Assembly: GCF_016859285.1 (NCBI RefSeq)
Contig: NC_053410.1
Span: forward strand, 24,852,558 to 24,916,557
Direction: 5' to 3'
Origin: Xiphias gladius
Taxonomy: Eukaryota; Chordata; Actinopteri; Istiophoriformes; Xiphiidae
Length of the DNA stretch: 64,000 nt
Positions 11,346 through 23,600 of this stretch are shown piece after piece. Numbering within the stretch: position 1 is the stretch's first letter; each line of letters opens with the position of its first letter. The notes beneath the pieces were generated by a model. That model was not told the DNA's origin, did no database searches, and saw nothing but the letters and a program-made list of their open reading frames with translations. A program made the position numbers and the translations under genes.

Positions 11346-11839
11346 CAGTTTAAGACTGGGGGATGAGGAGAGTGAGAAAGAATGACGCAGGGGCAGAGTA
11401 GAAGAAAAAGGAGGTACACAAATGAGAAGAGAAGACACGAGAAGACAAGAGAAGGATGCAGTACAACATGTATTTAACTAATAGGAATACTACTGCTGAC
11501 TTTAGAACCTGTACTGCAAAGTCTAGATGATTGAAGCACTAACAGATTGAATACTTAGAGTATATAAAGGCAAGAAAGATGTAACGGTCAAGGTTATAGA
11601 ATATTTAGAGGTACTAAGTAAAAGGCTGCTGGACTTGCTGTTTGAAGACATTTCACTGAACACACGAAGTTTAAATATTTTTGGAATTTTTTAACTCTAC
11701 CTTTTAGATTTTTTCCACTGGCTCAATCAGTTTCTAAAACTTGAATCTTAGTTTCTCATTAAGATACTTGCTGGGCCAGGTTGCATATGATTACCTGAGA
11801 TTCGTCATCCTACACAGTTACTGTCAACATAAGAACTGC
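11346..11839. other. Spacer, nothing recognised
   Basis: A purine-rich stretch (GAGAAGA-type, about 11360-11460) is followed by AT-rich sequence. No coding exon or named repeat is supported. Confidence 0.5.
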
Positions 11840-11912
11840 TAAAGATGCCCGGGTTTGAATCCTGGGCCTCATACATGCAAAGCATGCACTCTACCGATGA
11901 ACTACTTCCCCC
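11840..11912 (-). pseudogene. tRNA-Ala(TGC)-like relic
   Basis: The minus strand reads GGGGGAAGTAGTTCATCGG, TAGAGTGCATGCTTTGCATG and a T-arm-like CCAGGATTCAAACCCGGGC. This matches a tRNA-Ala with anticodon TGC, but the acceptor stem no longer pairs (GGGGGAA against CATCTTT) and the A and B boxes carry changes. It could also be the head of a tRNA-derived SINE, but no SINE body was seen. Confidence 0.65.
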
Positions 11913-13274
11913 ATGTGTCAAAATGAGGTATAAGACACTACTAGTGTGGGGGGGGTGTGGGAAGAGAGAATGTCTGTCTCTAAAAATTATTTTAGAAAAC
12001 AATTAAAGTTGAATCTAAAACGCAGTTCCATTATTAATGTGTCTTTGTTATAATTACTATTTTTTAATTGATTAATTACAAAGGAAGCATTCAGTGCAAC
12101 AACTTAGTGGCACAACAATGCCACTGATATAGAAAAGCAAACTGATCAGTTACATAAACTGACAACTCCATGTTATAGTCCTACTGACAGACGGAATTTA
12201 TTTTAATATTGCAGAAAACAGTCCTTTGGAGAATTTAAAGTAAAAGCATAGACGGTCATTTACTGTCAGTTTGAATAATTATTGATTCACCGCTGTGCAA
12301 ATCATGCAGAAAATTAGACAGAGCGCATTACAATGCATATATTCCTGTCAATGATGGCTGAAGGGTTTTGACTGTAAAAAAAATAAATAAATAAAAAATG
12401 TCAGTGGTTTCAATTGTTATCTTATTCAAAATCTGCTCTACATAAAAATGTAGGTCGATAAGACTGAAAGTAAACTTTAAATGTAATGAAATGTCAGTGA
12501 ATACACTGGTAAATGCTGAAAAAAATGCATAAATAATTATTTGTATTTTAAAATGAAAGAGTAAACAAATACATAAATCCTGAAAATAATATACAAATAA
12601 TTACATTAATGAATAAAAGTTGGTAATTAATCCAGAAATAGGCCTAAATAAGTCATTCTTTCAGGTATTACTACATTTCTACAAATTTACATGTATTTAT
12701 ACTACATAACTAACCTCGCTAAAGGACTGGTCACAGGGCCTATTCCAAAGCTGAGATGACTGGTTACCTGCTAACTGTAGGATCTGCTAGGATCTTAAGC
12801 TTTTGACTGGTTTGCCCAGCTGAACGTGTCAAAGAGAAGACTCTGCACACCCTTTCACCCAGTTAGGCTCTTACAGTGAGGTTGGAATCACCTACCTCTC
12901 TAACGTACAATCACAGAATTACAGAATTAAACATAGAAATACACAACTACTCATAAGCTCTGCTGTCCTGCTGAATGGAACGGGCTACTGAATATCAGTA
13001 TCAGACTGCTGATGTCCACGGTCTCACAGCCAGTCTTGCATGAAATAACAGGAAATATTTCATGATAACCAACATGCATTTACTGAAAAGTTACATTTTT
13101 TTTCACAGCGTTGTCTGCACAAAAAGGATGATTATAAAAGAGACAGAGTTGTGGTGAGTCGTTGAATTCAAGTTTTGTCCTCAGTACAAGTCCTGTTGTA
13201 ATCTTGAAAGACTGACTCACTGATTGCAGGCTAATGCCATTGTGATACTGATTTACTGCACATAACCTTCACCT
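11913..13274. other. AT-rich spacer
   Basis: Mostly unique-looking AT-rich DNA with short (AAAT)n runs (about 12377-12396). No coding exon, RNA gene or clear repeat is supported. Confidence 0.5.
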
Positions 13275-13345
13275 TAAAGACTGGGGATTGAGCCTGGGGC
13301 CTCATACATACAAAGCATACACTTTACCACTGAACTGGACCCCCC
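13275..13345 (-). pseudogene. tRNA-Ala-like relic 2
   Basis: The minus strand reads GGGGGTCCAGTTCAGTGGTA, AAGTGTATGCTTTGTATG and GAGGCCCCAGGCTCAATCCC. It is alanine-tRNA-like with the anticodon position changed to TGT and a weak acceptor stem. Sequence about 130 bp to its right (13478-13600) resembles that to the right of the tRNA-Ser (10432-10525), including CTTT(C)CAGAGTAAGAAT and TTGTCCTG(A/G)TTT(T/C)AAACTG. The relics may therefore descend from duplicated tRNA cassettes. Confidence 0.6.
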
Positions 13346-13899
13346 CCCCTGCACGAGATACATTGGACAACACATATCCATAATATCAACTATAGCTGGT
13401 ACATAAGCCGAACGTGGAAGTTTTATTAGATTTACTATGTAGTTTTTATTTCTAAAACTTATGATATATGATTTAAACCCCTTCTTTCTAGAGTAAGAAT
13501 TTAACTGGCGAAGGTCTTTATTGTCCTGGTTTCAAACTGGCAGAGAGAGGCTGAATGATTTTCTCTTTAGAATAGTGAAGCTGCAGAATTATGTGTGCAC
13601 GTTTAGAGATATCCACTGTGACAGAAAAAGCAGGTCAGAGTTCAGTCAGTAAGACTGAAGGTTTCCTACATGGAGCTGGTTTGATAGGCAGCGTAGCCAC
13701 GCCTCATTAGAGAAGTCCGTTTCAATGAAGACATCATCACATTGATGGGAAGATTCCGACCCAATTGTCTCAACCACTAGAACAGCCTGGATACTCTGAT
13801 GCCCAATCAGAAGATTCAGCTGCTATGGTGGCTGGCCACCTCACACTACTTTTGTCATTAAAGGAAACATCTTCATTTAGTGTTTACAGAGGTGGTAAA

Positions 13900-14350
13900 T
13901 GAGAAGTTAAGGTTTTGTTGTCTCCACCCTACTGCCTAGGACAGACACCCTTCCCCATGTCATCAATGACATTAATATGGAGTTTGGAAGAGGATGTGCC
14001 ACCTTACCCAATGTCCACCTGGCCCTCCACACTTGTGAGTCATGTGACCTCAACGACTCACCTGATGGCAGGGTGGGTCAACAACTCACTTGTAATCCTA
14101 ATAACCCTCAAGGTGTTAGAACCCGTCCACACCTTGACCCATAGGATCCTAACGACTCACGTGATGACCAGGAGGGTCAACGACTCAAGTGTTGCTGATC
14201 TCACCAGAGGATGTTTACCGGGAACTCCCCACTAGTCAGTTAGAACTGAAGAAGCCTTTCGGATGAGAGGTGAAGCGTTCTCAAGAACTTCAAGCTATTT
14301 TAGTTGCCTTTGCATTGCACTTATAGAATACCACGACTTGGATGACTGAG
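13900..14350 (+). repeat. Teleost dispersed repeat ending in GAAGAAGCCT...GGATGAGAGGTGAA
   Basis: 14243-14345 carries GAACTGAAGAAGCCTTTCGG, ATGAGAGGTGAAGCG and TGGATGACTGAGAATCTTCAC, a block I recognise as common in teleost genomes, possibly the 3' end of a retroelement. 13990-14200 has repeated ACGACTCA(C/A)(C/G)TGATG-type words. The long plus-strand frame across it is not gene-like. Confidence 0.5.
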
Positions 14351-14477
14351 AATCTTCACAGACAGTAGAAATAATAATTTGCCACATAAGTAGGAAATTC
14401 CCCAGACACAAAAGATTTTGTATTAACAGTGTAGTGAATCTGGCCAAAAAAAAAAACAATCTGAGGTCAAGGACACA

Positions 14478-14483
14478 TTTATT
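14478..14483 (-). terminator. ncapd3: ncapd3 polyadenylation signal
   Basis: AATAAA on the minus strand, about 166 nt past the ncapd3 stop codon (14649-14651). It gives a short 3' UTR of roughly 190 nt. Confidence 0.65.
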
Positions 14484-14648
14484 ACTAAGAAAATAAACAA
14501 CAAACAGTCACACAAACAGATTCAAAATAAACATGTCAGAATATCAATCAACATCACATAGATGAAAATAAAGATATAACAACTACCAAGGCTGGTAGAT
14601 GTAGTACAGACATAAACAGAAACAAAAACATAAAGCTGTATATATCAG

Positions 14649-17600
14649 CTAAACTTTAGATGATCTTTTCTTCTGGCGGAGAGGAGACTGCACGTTCCAC
14701 TGCCGCAGTCGAGGAGCTCTGAAACACAGAACAGACCGAATTCTAAACCACACCTTCTCCACAGCATGACCAAGGGTCCAAACATACAGCCAGAGTCATA
14801 AAGAACTATCTTCAGAGAAGAAGAATAAGGAGTCAGATGATCTGGCCCCCACAGAGCCCTGATCTCAACATCATGGAGTCAGCATGGGATCACATGAAGA
14901 GACAGGAGACACGGATCCGCGGATCAACTGTGGCAAATTCTCCAAGATGCTTGGAACAATCTACCTGCCTAGCCCTTTTTGTTTACTTCACTTTGTGTGA
15001 AGTTCATAAAAACAACTTATGACATCATTTTTGAAAAAATCCCAACTATACTTTTAGTATCTAAAACTTTCACACAGTATTGTATACATTTTATATGTGA
15101 TTTGGGTGACCCGACTGTTTAAAGGATAAGGATGATTATATTCCATATTTTTCTTAATTGTCAACAATCCCATATTAACAGCCAAATAAACAATGTGTTA
15201 GGCGCTCCGTGCGTGTTTATGGTAAAGAATGAACATGTTACCCAGTACAATGGTACGGCTCAATGTTGTGTTTTAGCAGTTATTCAGCAAAAATCTAGCT
15301 CTATGGCACAGAGGAATAGACTATATAAAGCTTTGATACATGCGCAGTACTTGCTACTGAGAGACACTCAGTGCTGTCCTTTAAGGATGACATTAGAAGT
15401 TTTCAATATACCATAATGGAAAAGAAAATCTCTGATCTACAGTAAATGCTATATGAATGTGTTGTATTTTTATTCAGGAATGCAGGTTTACATGACTGAA
15501 AGGATCTAATTAGATGAAACTGCGGTTACTGTGCACCCAGTCGAACTACATGTGAAAGCTTGACTGAAACATGGACCATGTGGAACCAAAGACAAAAGTA
15601 GCTGACTTACTGCTGCTCATTTGACTGAAAGTGAAGAACACTGCTCTCCCCAACAAGACCTGTGAGAACACAACAGATTAGTTCTTGAGGAATTGAGGTT
15701 GATTTCTAACTAGAACAGAGGTTCTCATACTCTGATTATTCTGATGCCCGATTAGTCAAACTGAGTGAGAAGTCCGACTAGCTTACTTGTTCCTCGGTCA
15801 CTGAAGATTGCGCTGACTCCCTCATCAAAAGTTAAGTTGATGTTGACACCTGGATAACGGGGTGGAGGACAGATGGACAGGTGGGGTTGAGGGTTAGTGT
15901 TGGGCAGGAGGGAATAAAGTCAGTTAAAGATAATGTAAAAAATAATTCAAGAAATACGTCCAGCACATAACTCCACCTAAGACCATAGATTGCCATTTTT
16001 ACATTTCTGTTTGTGTACAGATTAAACAAACAAGAGACAACATGTTCATCAGTGAGCTTTAGTGGTGCCGTTGAGTGTATTTTTGACAGAGCCAGTCTAC
16101 CTCTCTCCCCCTGCCCCAAGTCTCCATGCACAGATAAGCTAACCATGTCCTGACAACACTTCTGTGCTTAAAGCACACAGACAGGGTCGGGACAGGTCGT
16201 ACCTTTTGGTGTGCTGATGGCTCTGCTATTCACAGCTCCTTTAGTCATCACTGGAAACACACACAATACAAGTCATTCAGGACAGAGCGCTGTTGCTGCC
16301 TAAGATACTAATTTTTCTGATAGAGAAACAATACAGAAAATATCATTCCCAAACAAACAACATATGCTGCGTAATGTACAGTTGTATTCATGCCCCACCC
16401 CATTTCTCAAATGGATTTTGGAGGATTGCAGAAAATGTCTGGATTTAAAAACTGATTTAACTCCTTCAGAAGTGCTCTATACCCCATACATGTAAATTAA
16501 ACCTGCAATGACTGATATTTTTGCCACTCGGTGCCAGCAGAAACAAGTATTGAACACAACACTGATATATCACCACCTTTGATCTGGTAGCAATTACCCC
16601 TTTACACATCCCGCTGACGAGGTGCATTATAGTACAGGTTAGTATCCATTTGGAGTGGTGTTTGTGTCCACCTGATGAATCTAAGTCCAATATTCACTCT
16701 CCTTTATCTCTGTTTTTGGCCTCTCACAGCTCCTGAGGGAAATATCAGGCTCTTTAGCTGCTAAATGCTCCACTGTGTTCACCAGCTGGTTTCTAACTGT
16801 GCCTGTCTGCTGTTTGCTGCTGAGCAGGTAGTGGACTTTTTACAGCTTTTTCTCTGAAAGAAGCTGCCTGCTTTTTGTTGGAAACCATGTTGGTGAGATT
16901 TGTGCGACTGAGTCAAAACAGTAAAAAGAGGCTACAAATTTCTGTAGAACCAAGGGGAACTGCAGAGCTGGCAACAATTCTCTTCACCACTACCAGTGAC
17001 ACCTAAGCTTCAGCTGAGTTTCCTTACACATTTAAATCAGTTTTAATTTCAGGGATGTCATACCTGTTCCTTCCAGGGTGATTGACTTAGATTCGACATG
17101 TTGCTCCTGCTTTGATCTGTATGTACGTCTGATAAAAAAAATAAAAAACACACACACAAACACAAAATTGTCTCTTTTTCTCACTGATACAACGAGGATG
17201 AAATTGTGCATGCATACTGTGCTGAAATAAAGTAAAGAAAGGAAGGAAGAAACCATTAAAAACAACACTGGGCATCTGCGGACATAGTGGAGATGCCTAC
17301 CATACAACTGCAATTTCTCTGAATCAGTCTCTCTCCCTTGCTCTCCTTCCCAGTGTTTCCAATGTGTTAGCATTCTGAACTATCTAATAAATGTCACAAA
17401 AAAAAATAAATAAATAAATAACTGCAGCTGAATACACTATTTTAGACTGCCCCAGTCTGAGCTATGAACTGATTATTGCACAGATGAAGATACTGGACGT
17501 TATCAATGAAAAGAAAACAACGGTGTGCCTTGTGAGTCCCTGGTGTTGATGAGCTGTTGTGATGGAAACCTACCTGTCAGTCTGTGACAGTCTCACAGAC

Positions 17601-17686
17601 AGGTGGTTTGGACGTGGCGGCTGCGGGGTTGCAAAGCTAAATGGGTGGAGCGGCCTGGACCTCGTAGGAGAATTCTGGACTGAACC
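14649..17686 (-). CDS. ncapd3: ncapd3 exons 30-35 (disordered tail, residues 1274-1408)
   Basis: Exons: 17574-17686, 17064-17128, 16203-16250, 15787-15849, 15611-15659 and 14649-14718, all small (48-113 nt) and fixed by splice phase. The sequence is rich in basic residues and S/T-P pairs: [21 protein letters not shown] and QSPLRQ, with the invariant QWNV-QSP near the end. In human the same region is a CDK-phosphorylated tail that regulates condensin II; that these sites are used here is inference. The exact acceptor of exon 30 is the least certain boundary (CCTCAG before 17686, or an upstream acceptor near 17753). Confidence 0.8.
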
Positions 17687-20600
17687 CTGAGGAAAGACCA
17701 GGATCACCATGACACCTTGACTCACTATGGGGAACTCAGAGACACTGTCCTGCACATTATTAATTTAAGAAAATAATTTTATTACAACAATTTCTTTAAA
17801 AAAAAAAAATAAAAATAAAAAATATAAAAAAATCAAAGTCAATAATTATGAAACGTTACAAAATACTGTTAACAAAAACAAATTACAACAGTAATGATAA
17901 TATTTTTATGTATTGTATTTCTTTTTTAATCTATTTAAAGTTGAGAAATACATTTTTGCATTAATAGTTAACAAACTGAAAAGCCAGGACAGACTGGTTG
18001 ATATTCTTACTAGAACATTTACAACATTTAAAAAACGATTTTTTCCAGTCTCAAACTATTTTAGGCTTTCCAGGCCCTACAGAAACCCTGTCACTGCACA
18101 CTTAGACCTGTTAGCACTGGCCATTGGTCATTTTGGGTCATTTTTCCAGAGTCCAGTGATGTCTGTCAAACAGCTCTATTTTAATAAAACTTACTTAAAT
18201 ACTTTAGTCAAGTCAAACATTAAATATTGTTTAAAATTAGAATAACATGATTAAGAAAAATCTTTTTTTTTTTTTTTTAGTATTTACAACAGTTTTTTAC
18301 ATATTCATCGTAATACAGTCCATATCTGATATTATATTCCATTTTTATTAATTCAAATTTTGAAAAACATTTTTAGGATTTCCTTTCAAGCCCTTTGCAA
18401 ATTTTAAAATTGTATTTAATTGCAATGAAAAATATGTTTGGTTGTTTTAAACTGTCAATTCAATCACCACATTCATGCTAAAAAGAATTTAAATATTGTT
18501 GAATAACTGAAGACAACCCTAACCTTAATTTTGTCAATTTTTGTCAATTTTTTTTAATCAATATTATTTTGATTATGTTTATTATATACATATTTGTATT
18601 TAAGCTGCACTCAGTATCCTAACTGTCTGTGTTTTTTGGGCATGTAGTGTATCCTGACCTGTGGTGTTCGAGTCCTAGCGCCTCCTGTCAGGGTGCAGTT
18701 GACCATCTTTTGCTCCATCTCTCTCTCCCTCTCAGCCGTCTTCAGAGCAAACTCCACCTCAGCTGCCAGCTGTTCGTCTCCAGAGAAAAACTCCTTCACC
18801 TCATTGCGGTACTCCTGCATTGTCACCTGATGGGAACAACAGCGTCATGTCATACATGGACTAGTGTCACTCAGAGGTTTGATGTTCTTACCTCAGGGCC
18901 ATGCATAACTCTTTCCTTTTTTTTTTAAGTGACTCCATTCTCCCTCAACCTGTATTTGCAATAACTGCTAAAGAAGCAGGGTTTGGGCCGACCTCAGCAG
19001 AATTAGGGTTACAGTCAAACACTGCAGAAGTGGGTTATAGATTAGAGGTTAGGGTTAGAGTTATGGGGTAAAAACTCCTTCCGGTACCCTACCGGACTTG
19101 AATAACTTTTGATAGGAAGGTCCTAGGTTAATGGGAGTCGGTGCATTGGACTCATGGGACCATTGAAGTGTGATTTGGCGGGCTTTGGTTTTAAAAAAAA
19201 AAAACAAAACAAAAAAAAATGAAATTTATCCCTTTAATAATAAGGGATAATAACCAGTATGAAGTGAGCCTTTCTTGAATAACAATTTTTCTGCAGTACT
19301 TAGAGACTCCGAAGCAAGTCCTTGGGTTTCAGGTACCCCCGGAGCTTTTGGTGGCACCCCTGACCTTCTGCAACCACTGGAAGGGGGCTGAATCCACAAA
19401 ATGCACAATGACCCAAGAACTTCTTTTGGAATAATTACCCGGGGGGTGTTCCCAGGGGGGTGTAATCTGGTGTCTCTGTGTGTCGGGGAACCCTTCACAC
19501 TTCCTAGAAGTTTCAAGTTGCTAGATGCTTGCTTTCCAGAATTTTTCAAAAAGGCAAAAATTAAATATTGCAGTATTTTGGATCCAAAAAGGGAAAATTG
19601 GGCTACCCCCAATGGCACAGGTTCAGGCACCAGGAAGGGAGTAGTTGAGGTCAGGGATAGGGTTGGAGCCAGTCTGCAGTAGGTATTCGAGGTGAACATT
19701 TGGGTTAGAGGGTTAGGGTTTACTGGTTTGTTTCTTAAGAACTGAATGAGTGGAAATGTGAACATAATCTATTTTGTTGCTGCATCACATTGTGCTCTTC
19801 AGGAGCTGGACCCAATAACATCTAATGCAACCCAGTACAGAAGTCCTACAATAATTACTCCTTACTCTCTGTAAAATGTACAACGTTTGATATTTTTCGA
19901 TGATGCATTTCAGCACACGGCTTACCGATTCTCCCTTGATTAATCAAATGAATATGCAGAGAGCCTCCACATGTCCATGTTGTGGTCTCACCTGAAGGTA
20001 GGCCATGAGGTCCCTTTGGACAGGAGAACGTTTCTGCTCCAGCACACTCTTCAGGCTGATGATGAGAGGAACCGTGTTCTCTATGAAGGCCTTCTTCTGG
20101 ACCTGTGGATCAAAGCAGGAAGCTGAATGGAGCTCACCTGACTGCACACTTTCAAGTTTATGATGGTATTTAACAGCTGCTACTTTCTAATCGGAAACCT
20201 TCATCATCAGACTCATATTGTACCTTTGGTGAAATATTGACTCCACCCATCCACCTGCAGTGTTGGGCAGTAATTAATTACTTAGTAACATGTTACAGTA
20301 ATGTGATTACTTTTTTCAGTTATGAGCAGTGTAAGGGATTAATAATACAATTAATGACATTACACTCACTAGTCCCACTAACACTCACACTTACTTTGAC
20401 ATTTGGGGGTCGGCTTGTTTGCTGTCTTAGTTAGATGGAAGATTAATATTAGTTTGGTCTCTCCATGTTCAATGGGCAGACTGGTCTAGGACATGCTAAT
20501 GTTAGGCTAAGCTAGCTGCTGGATGGTCAGTAAATCCCTCTAAATTGTAGGTGGGCTGCTCTTTAAAATTCAATGTGTCATTTTCTGTTTTTACACATAA

Positions 20601-23600
20601 AAGAAGATGTGACATGTGTGTGAAGAGGAGTTGGAGTTGTTTAAAGGCACCTTTGACGGAGCCCGACTGAGAAAAAAAAACGTAAAGTAACGAATAATGT
20701 AACACATTACTTTTGCTGCTGCGTAAAGGAATGTAATCATTTTTTCGGCTGAATAACTGATTAGAGTGTTCAGGTAACTTGGCCAGCATTGCTTACCTGG
20801 GACACCACCTTCTTCTGAGCGGCCTGCAGGACAGCCTTAGCCATGGTGGCCATGTTCTCCTCCTCTGGTTCCTCCCCTGCCATGACTCCTGTTGGACTAG
20901 ATATGGCCTGCAGCTTCATCTCCTTCAGGCTCATGATTTTGAAGGTCTCCGACAAAATTTCCGCACCGTCGGCATCCAGAGGCAGCTCTTCATCCGCAAA
21001 GCATGCTGGGATAGGGTAAGTGATTACAAGGGGTTTTTTTCAAGTTTAAACTACTCTAGGCCCACATTGGTGCTTACCAGCAGTCCAGAATTCACAAAGA
21101 AAATCTGTTCCCCAAAGATGTTTAATATTCATAAAAAACCCTTTCATGAAGAAGAGCTAGAGTTAATTTTATCATACAAGTCATCACTAGAGAAAGAAAA
21201 ACATTTAGACTAGACAGATATGTGGTTCTGTGTACAAGTGGTTTCTGTCTTTGGTTGTACCTCCCAATTCAAACACATGCTCACCTAAGACGGTCTGGTT
21301 GATCTTGTTGGTGATGTTGAAGCGCTGGGCGTCTGTGAAGTGCTCTAACATGAAGCGGTAGATCCGAAAACGCTTCTCACGGTACTGGGCTCCTTTCAGG
21401 GAGAATCTGACCTTTTCACTGTATAGATATTAAAAAAACAAATCCATGAATGAAAAAAAAATACCTTAATTAACTTTACACATAAATCTTGCATTAATTG
21501 TAACACAATACATACTGTACTGTTTCAGTGTGCCATCTCTGAAAATATCAAAAGAGACAGAAATTATATCCCCACAGCTTCCTACCTCTCAGTTTGAGGG
21601 AACTTGTTGTAGGACTTGTGTTTGCTGTAGGAGTTGAAGTGGAAGATGCACTCGATGAAGTGCTGGCTGAACATTTCTGGGTTCTTTTTCAGCAGCAGGT
21701 GGAGCAGGCAATATTCACACAGACTGGGACAGGAAACAAGAGGCAGTTAGGTTTGATATTATGGTGGACTCCTTTATTAGTTTCCAAGGTCTATGTCTTT
21801 GTTCATTTGTTCATGTGCAAATGTGCAATGCATGGTGAGACCACATCATGCACTCATATAGCTGGTAATTTTCTAAGACTGATATGGAGAAAAAATGTGG
21901 GCAACATAATGTATAACCTTCATCTGGGACATTATAATAGTGATACAAAGATTTAGGTATACAGAGTCTCTTTGTACTTGTACATGCAACCTACATCCAA
22001 AAATAATATCGTATGTATTCCCTATTATCATGTCATGAATACTCACAAAAAGTGCCACTGTAATTGTGATATTACAGCCCTTTGCTGTGTTTATTTTGTA
22101 AAATCATACATACATCATGCAGCCCTGGTAGAACTAGATACTAAAGATCGACACATCCTTGCTGCTGATTTCCCAACACTGCTAGCCCTTTTGTGCCGAC
22201 AGATTTGTGATACAATCGGCTGGCCTGCATTATCATCCTCTTCAACTCCTGTACAGAGTAGGACACAGCCATGGACAGCTGTGAAAGGGAGGACTAGCAA
22301 CAAACCTACCGAACGACCAAGTTTGCAACTAGAGAACAGATTTGCTCCACTACTGCAGGATCCTGTATCTCCGTCTGATGACCTGGATAATCTTTCCTCC
22401 TCACAGAGAAGGGAAAGGACTGAGAGTAAATCAGAAAGTAACAGGCTAAAGGAAAAGCCAAAGACTTGGGCTCAAACTCTGACTGTGGGTGACGTTGCTG
22501 TAAAAGATGTGAGAGGCATGTGCAGTAAAAACACCCAAATTCTCTGTTTTCCCAAGAATATGGTCCCTGACATGAACGAAAACATCCTGCATATTGTGGC
22601 TGCACATCCCATTGTCAAAAACATCATTCTGCACACAGGGGAAAATGATGTTGTATAGCAGCAGCCTGAAATGCTGAAATGATACTTTATCAATCTGTTG
22701 AACACAGTCAGCTCTCTGAATGTCTCCATGGAGAAATGCTACGCTGGTCAGAATAGAATAAAGAGTGTCAAAAAGCTAAAACGCAGGTGGCGAAAAACAA
22801 ATCTCCAGGTTCAATATGATTATATCTATAAAGAGGGACTTCGCATTTATAATTTGGAACGGAGAAATGCAAAGCGGGCCTTTTTCTCTGACATCATTGC
22901 CAAAAACAATAATCGTACACGTGCTTTGTTTGCTACCATTGACAGGCTAGCAAACCCTCCTGTGTCAGTAGCCTCTGAACTTCTATCCAGCAGGGCATGC
23001 AATGAACTTGTTTCTTTATTCACTGACAAGATTCAGAAAATTAGACAAGTAGTCAGTGGTATTAGGTACAGGATATGTGTTGCCTGTGTCCACTTAAAAT
23101 AAATTCAAGTAGCATGACACAATTTGATCCTATCAACTAAAAAAACTTGAAAGACATTATACAACATCTGGAATGCTCCTCCTGCTGCCTTGATATTCTG
23201 CCAACATACCAACAGGGTTTTTTCTACTTTCATGGACTCAGATCTTCTACAAATTGTCAACATGTCTCATCTCTCAGGTGTGTTCCCACAGGGCCTGAAA
23301 ACTGCTGTCATCAAGCCACTCTTAAAAAAAAACAATGTAGATACATCAATAATGAAAAATTAAAGGCCAACATAAAATCGTCCATTTTTGAGTAAAATCC
23401 TTGAAAAAGCTGCTTTTCAACAGCTGAATAACTACTTGGCACTGAAGAACTGTTTTGATTTCTACCAATCAGGATTTCGACCACACCACAGCACTGAGAC
23501 TGCTCTTGTTTAAGGTCTTCAATGACATCCACTTAAACAAAGACAGTGGCAGAATTTCAGTGTTAGTATTACTTGAGCTCAGTGCTGTGTTCGACACAGT

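Noticed and set aside
19226-19765. 179-codon minus-strand frame as a gene
   Set aside because: It lies inside an ncapd3 intron bracketed by repeat-like words and has no recognisable domain; the exons on both sides join in phase without it.
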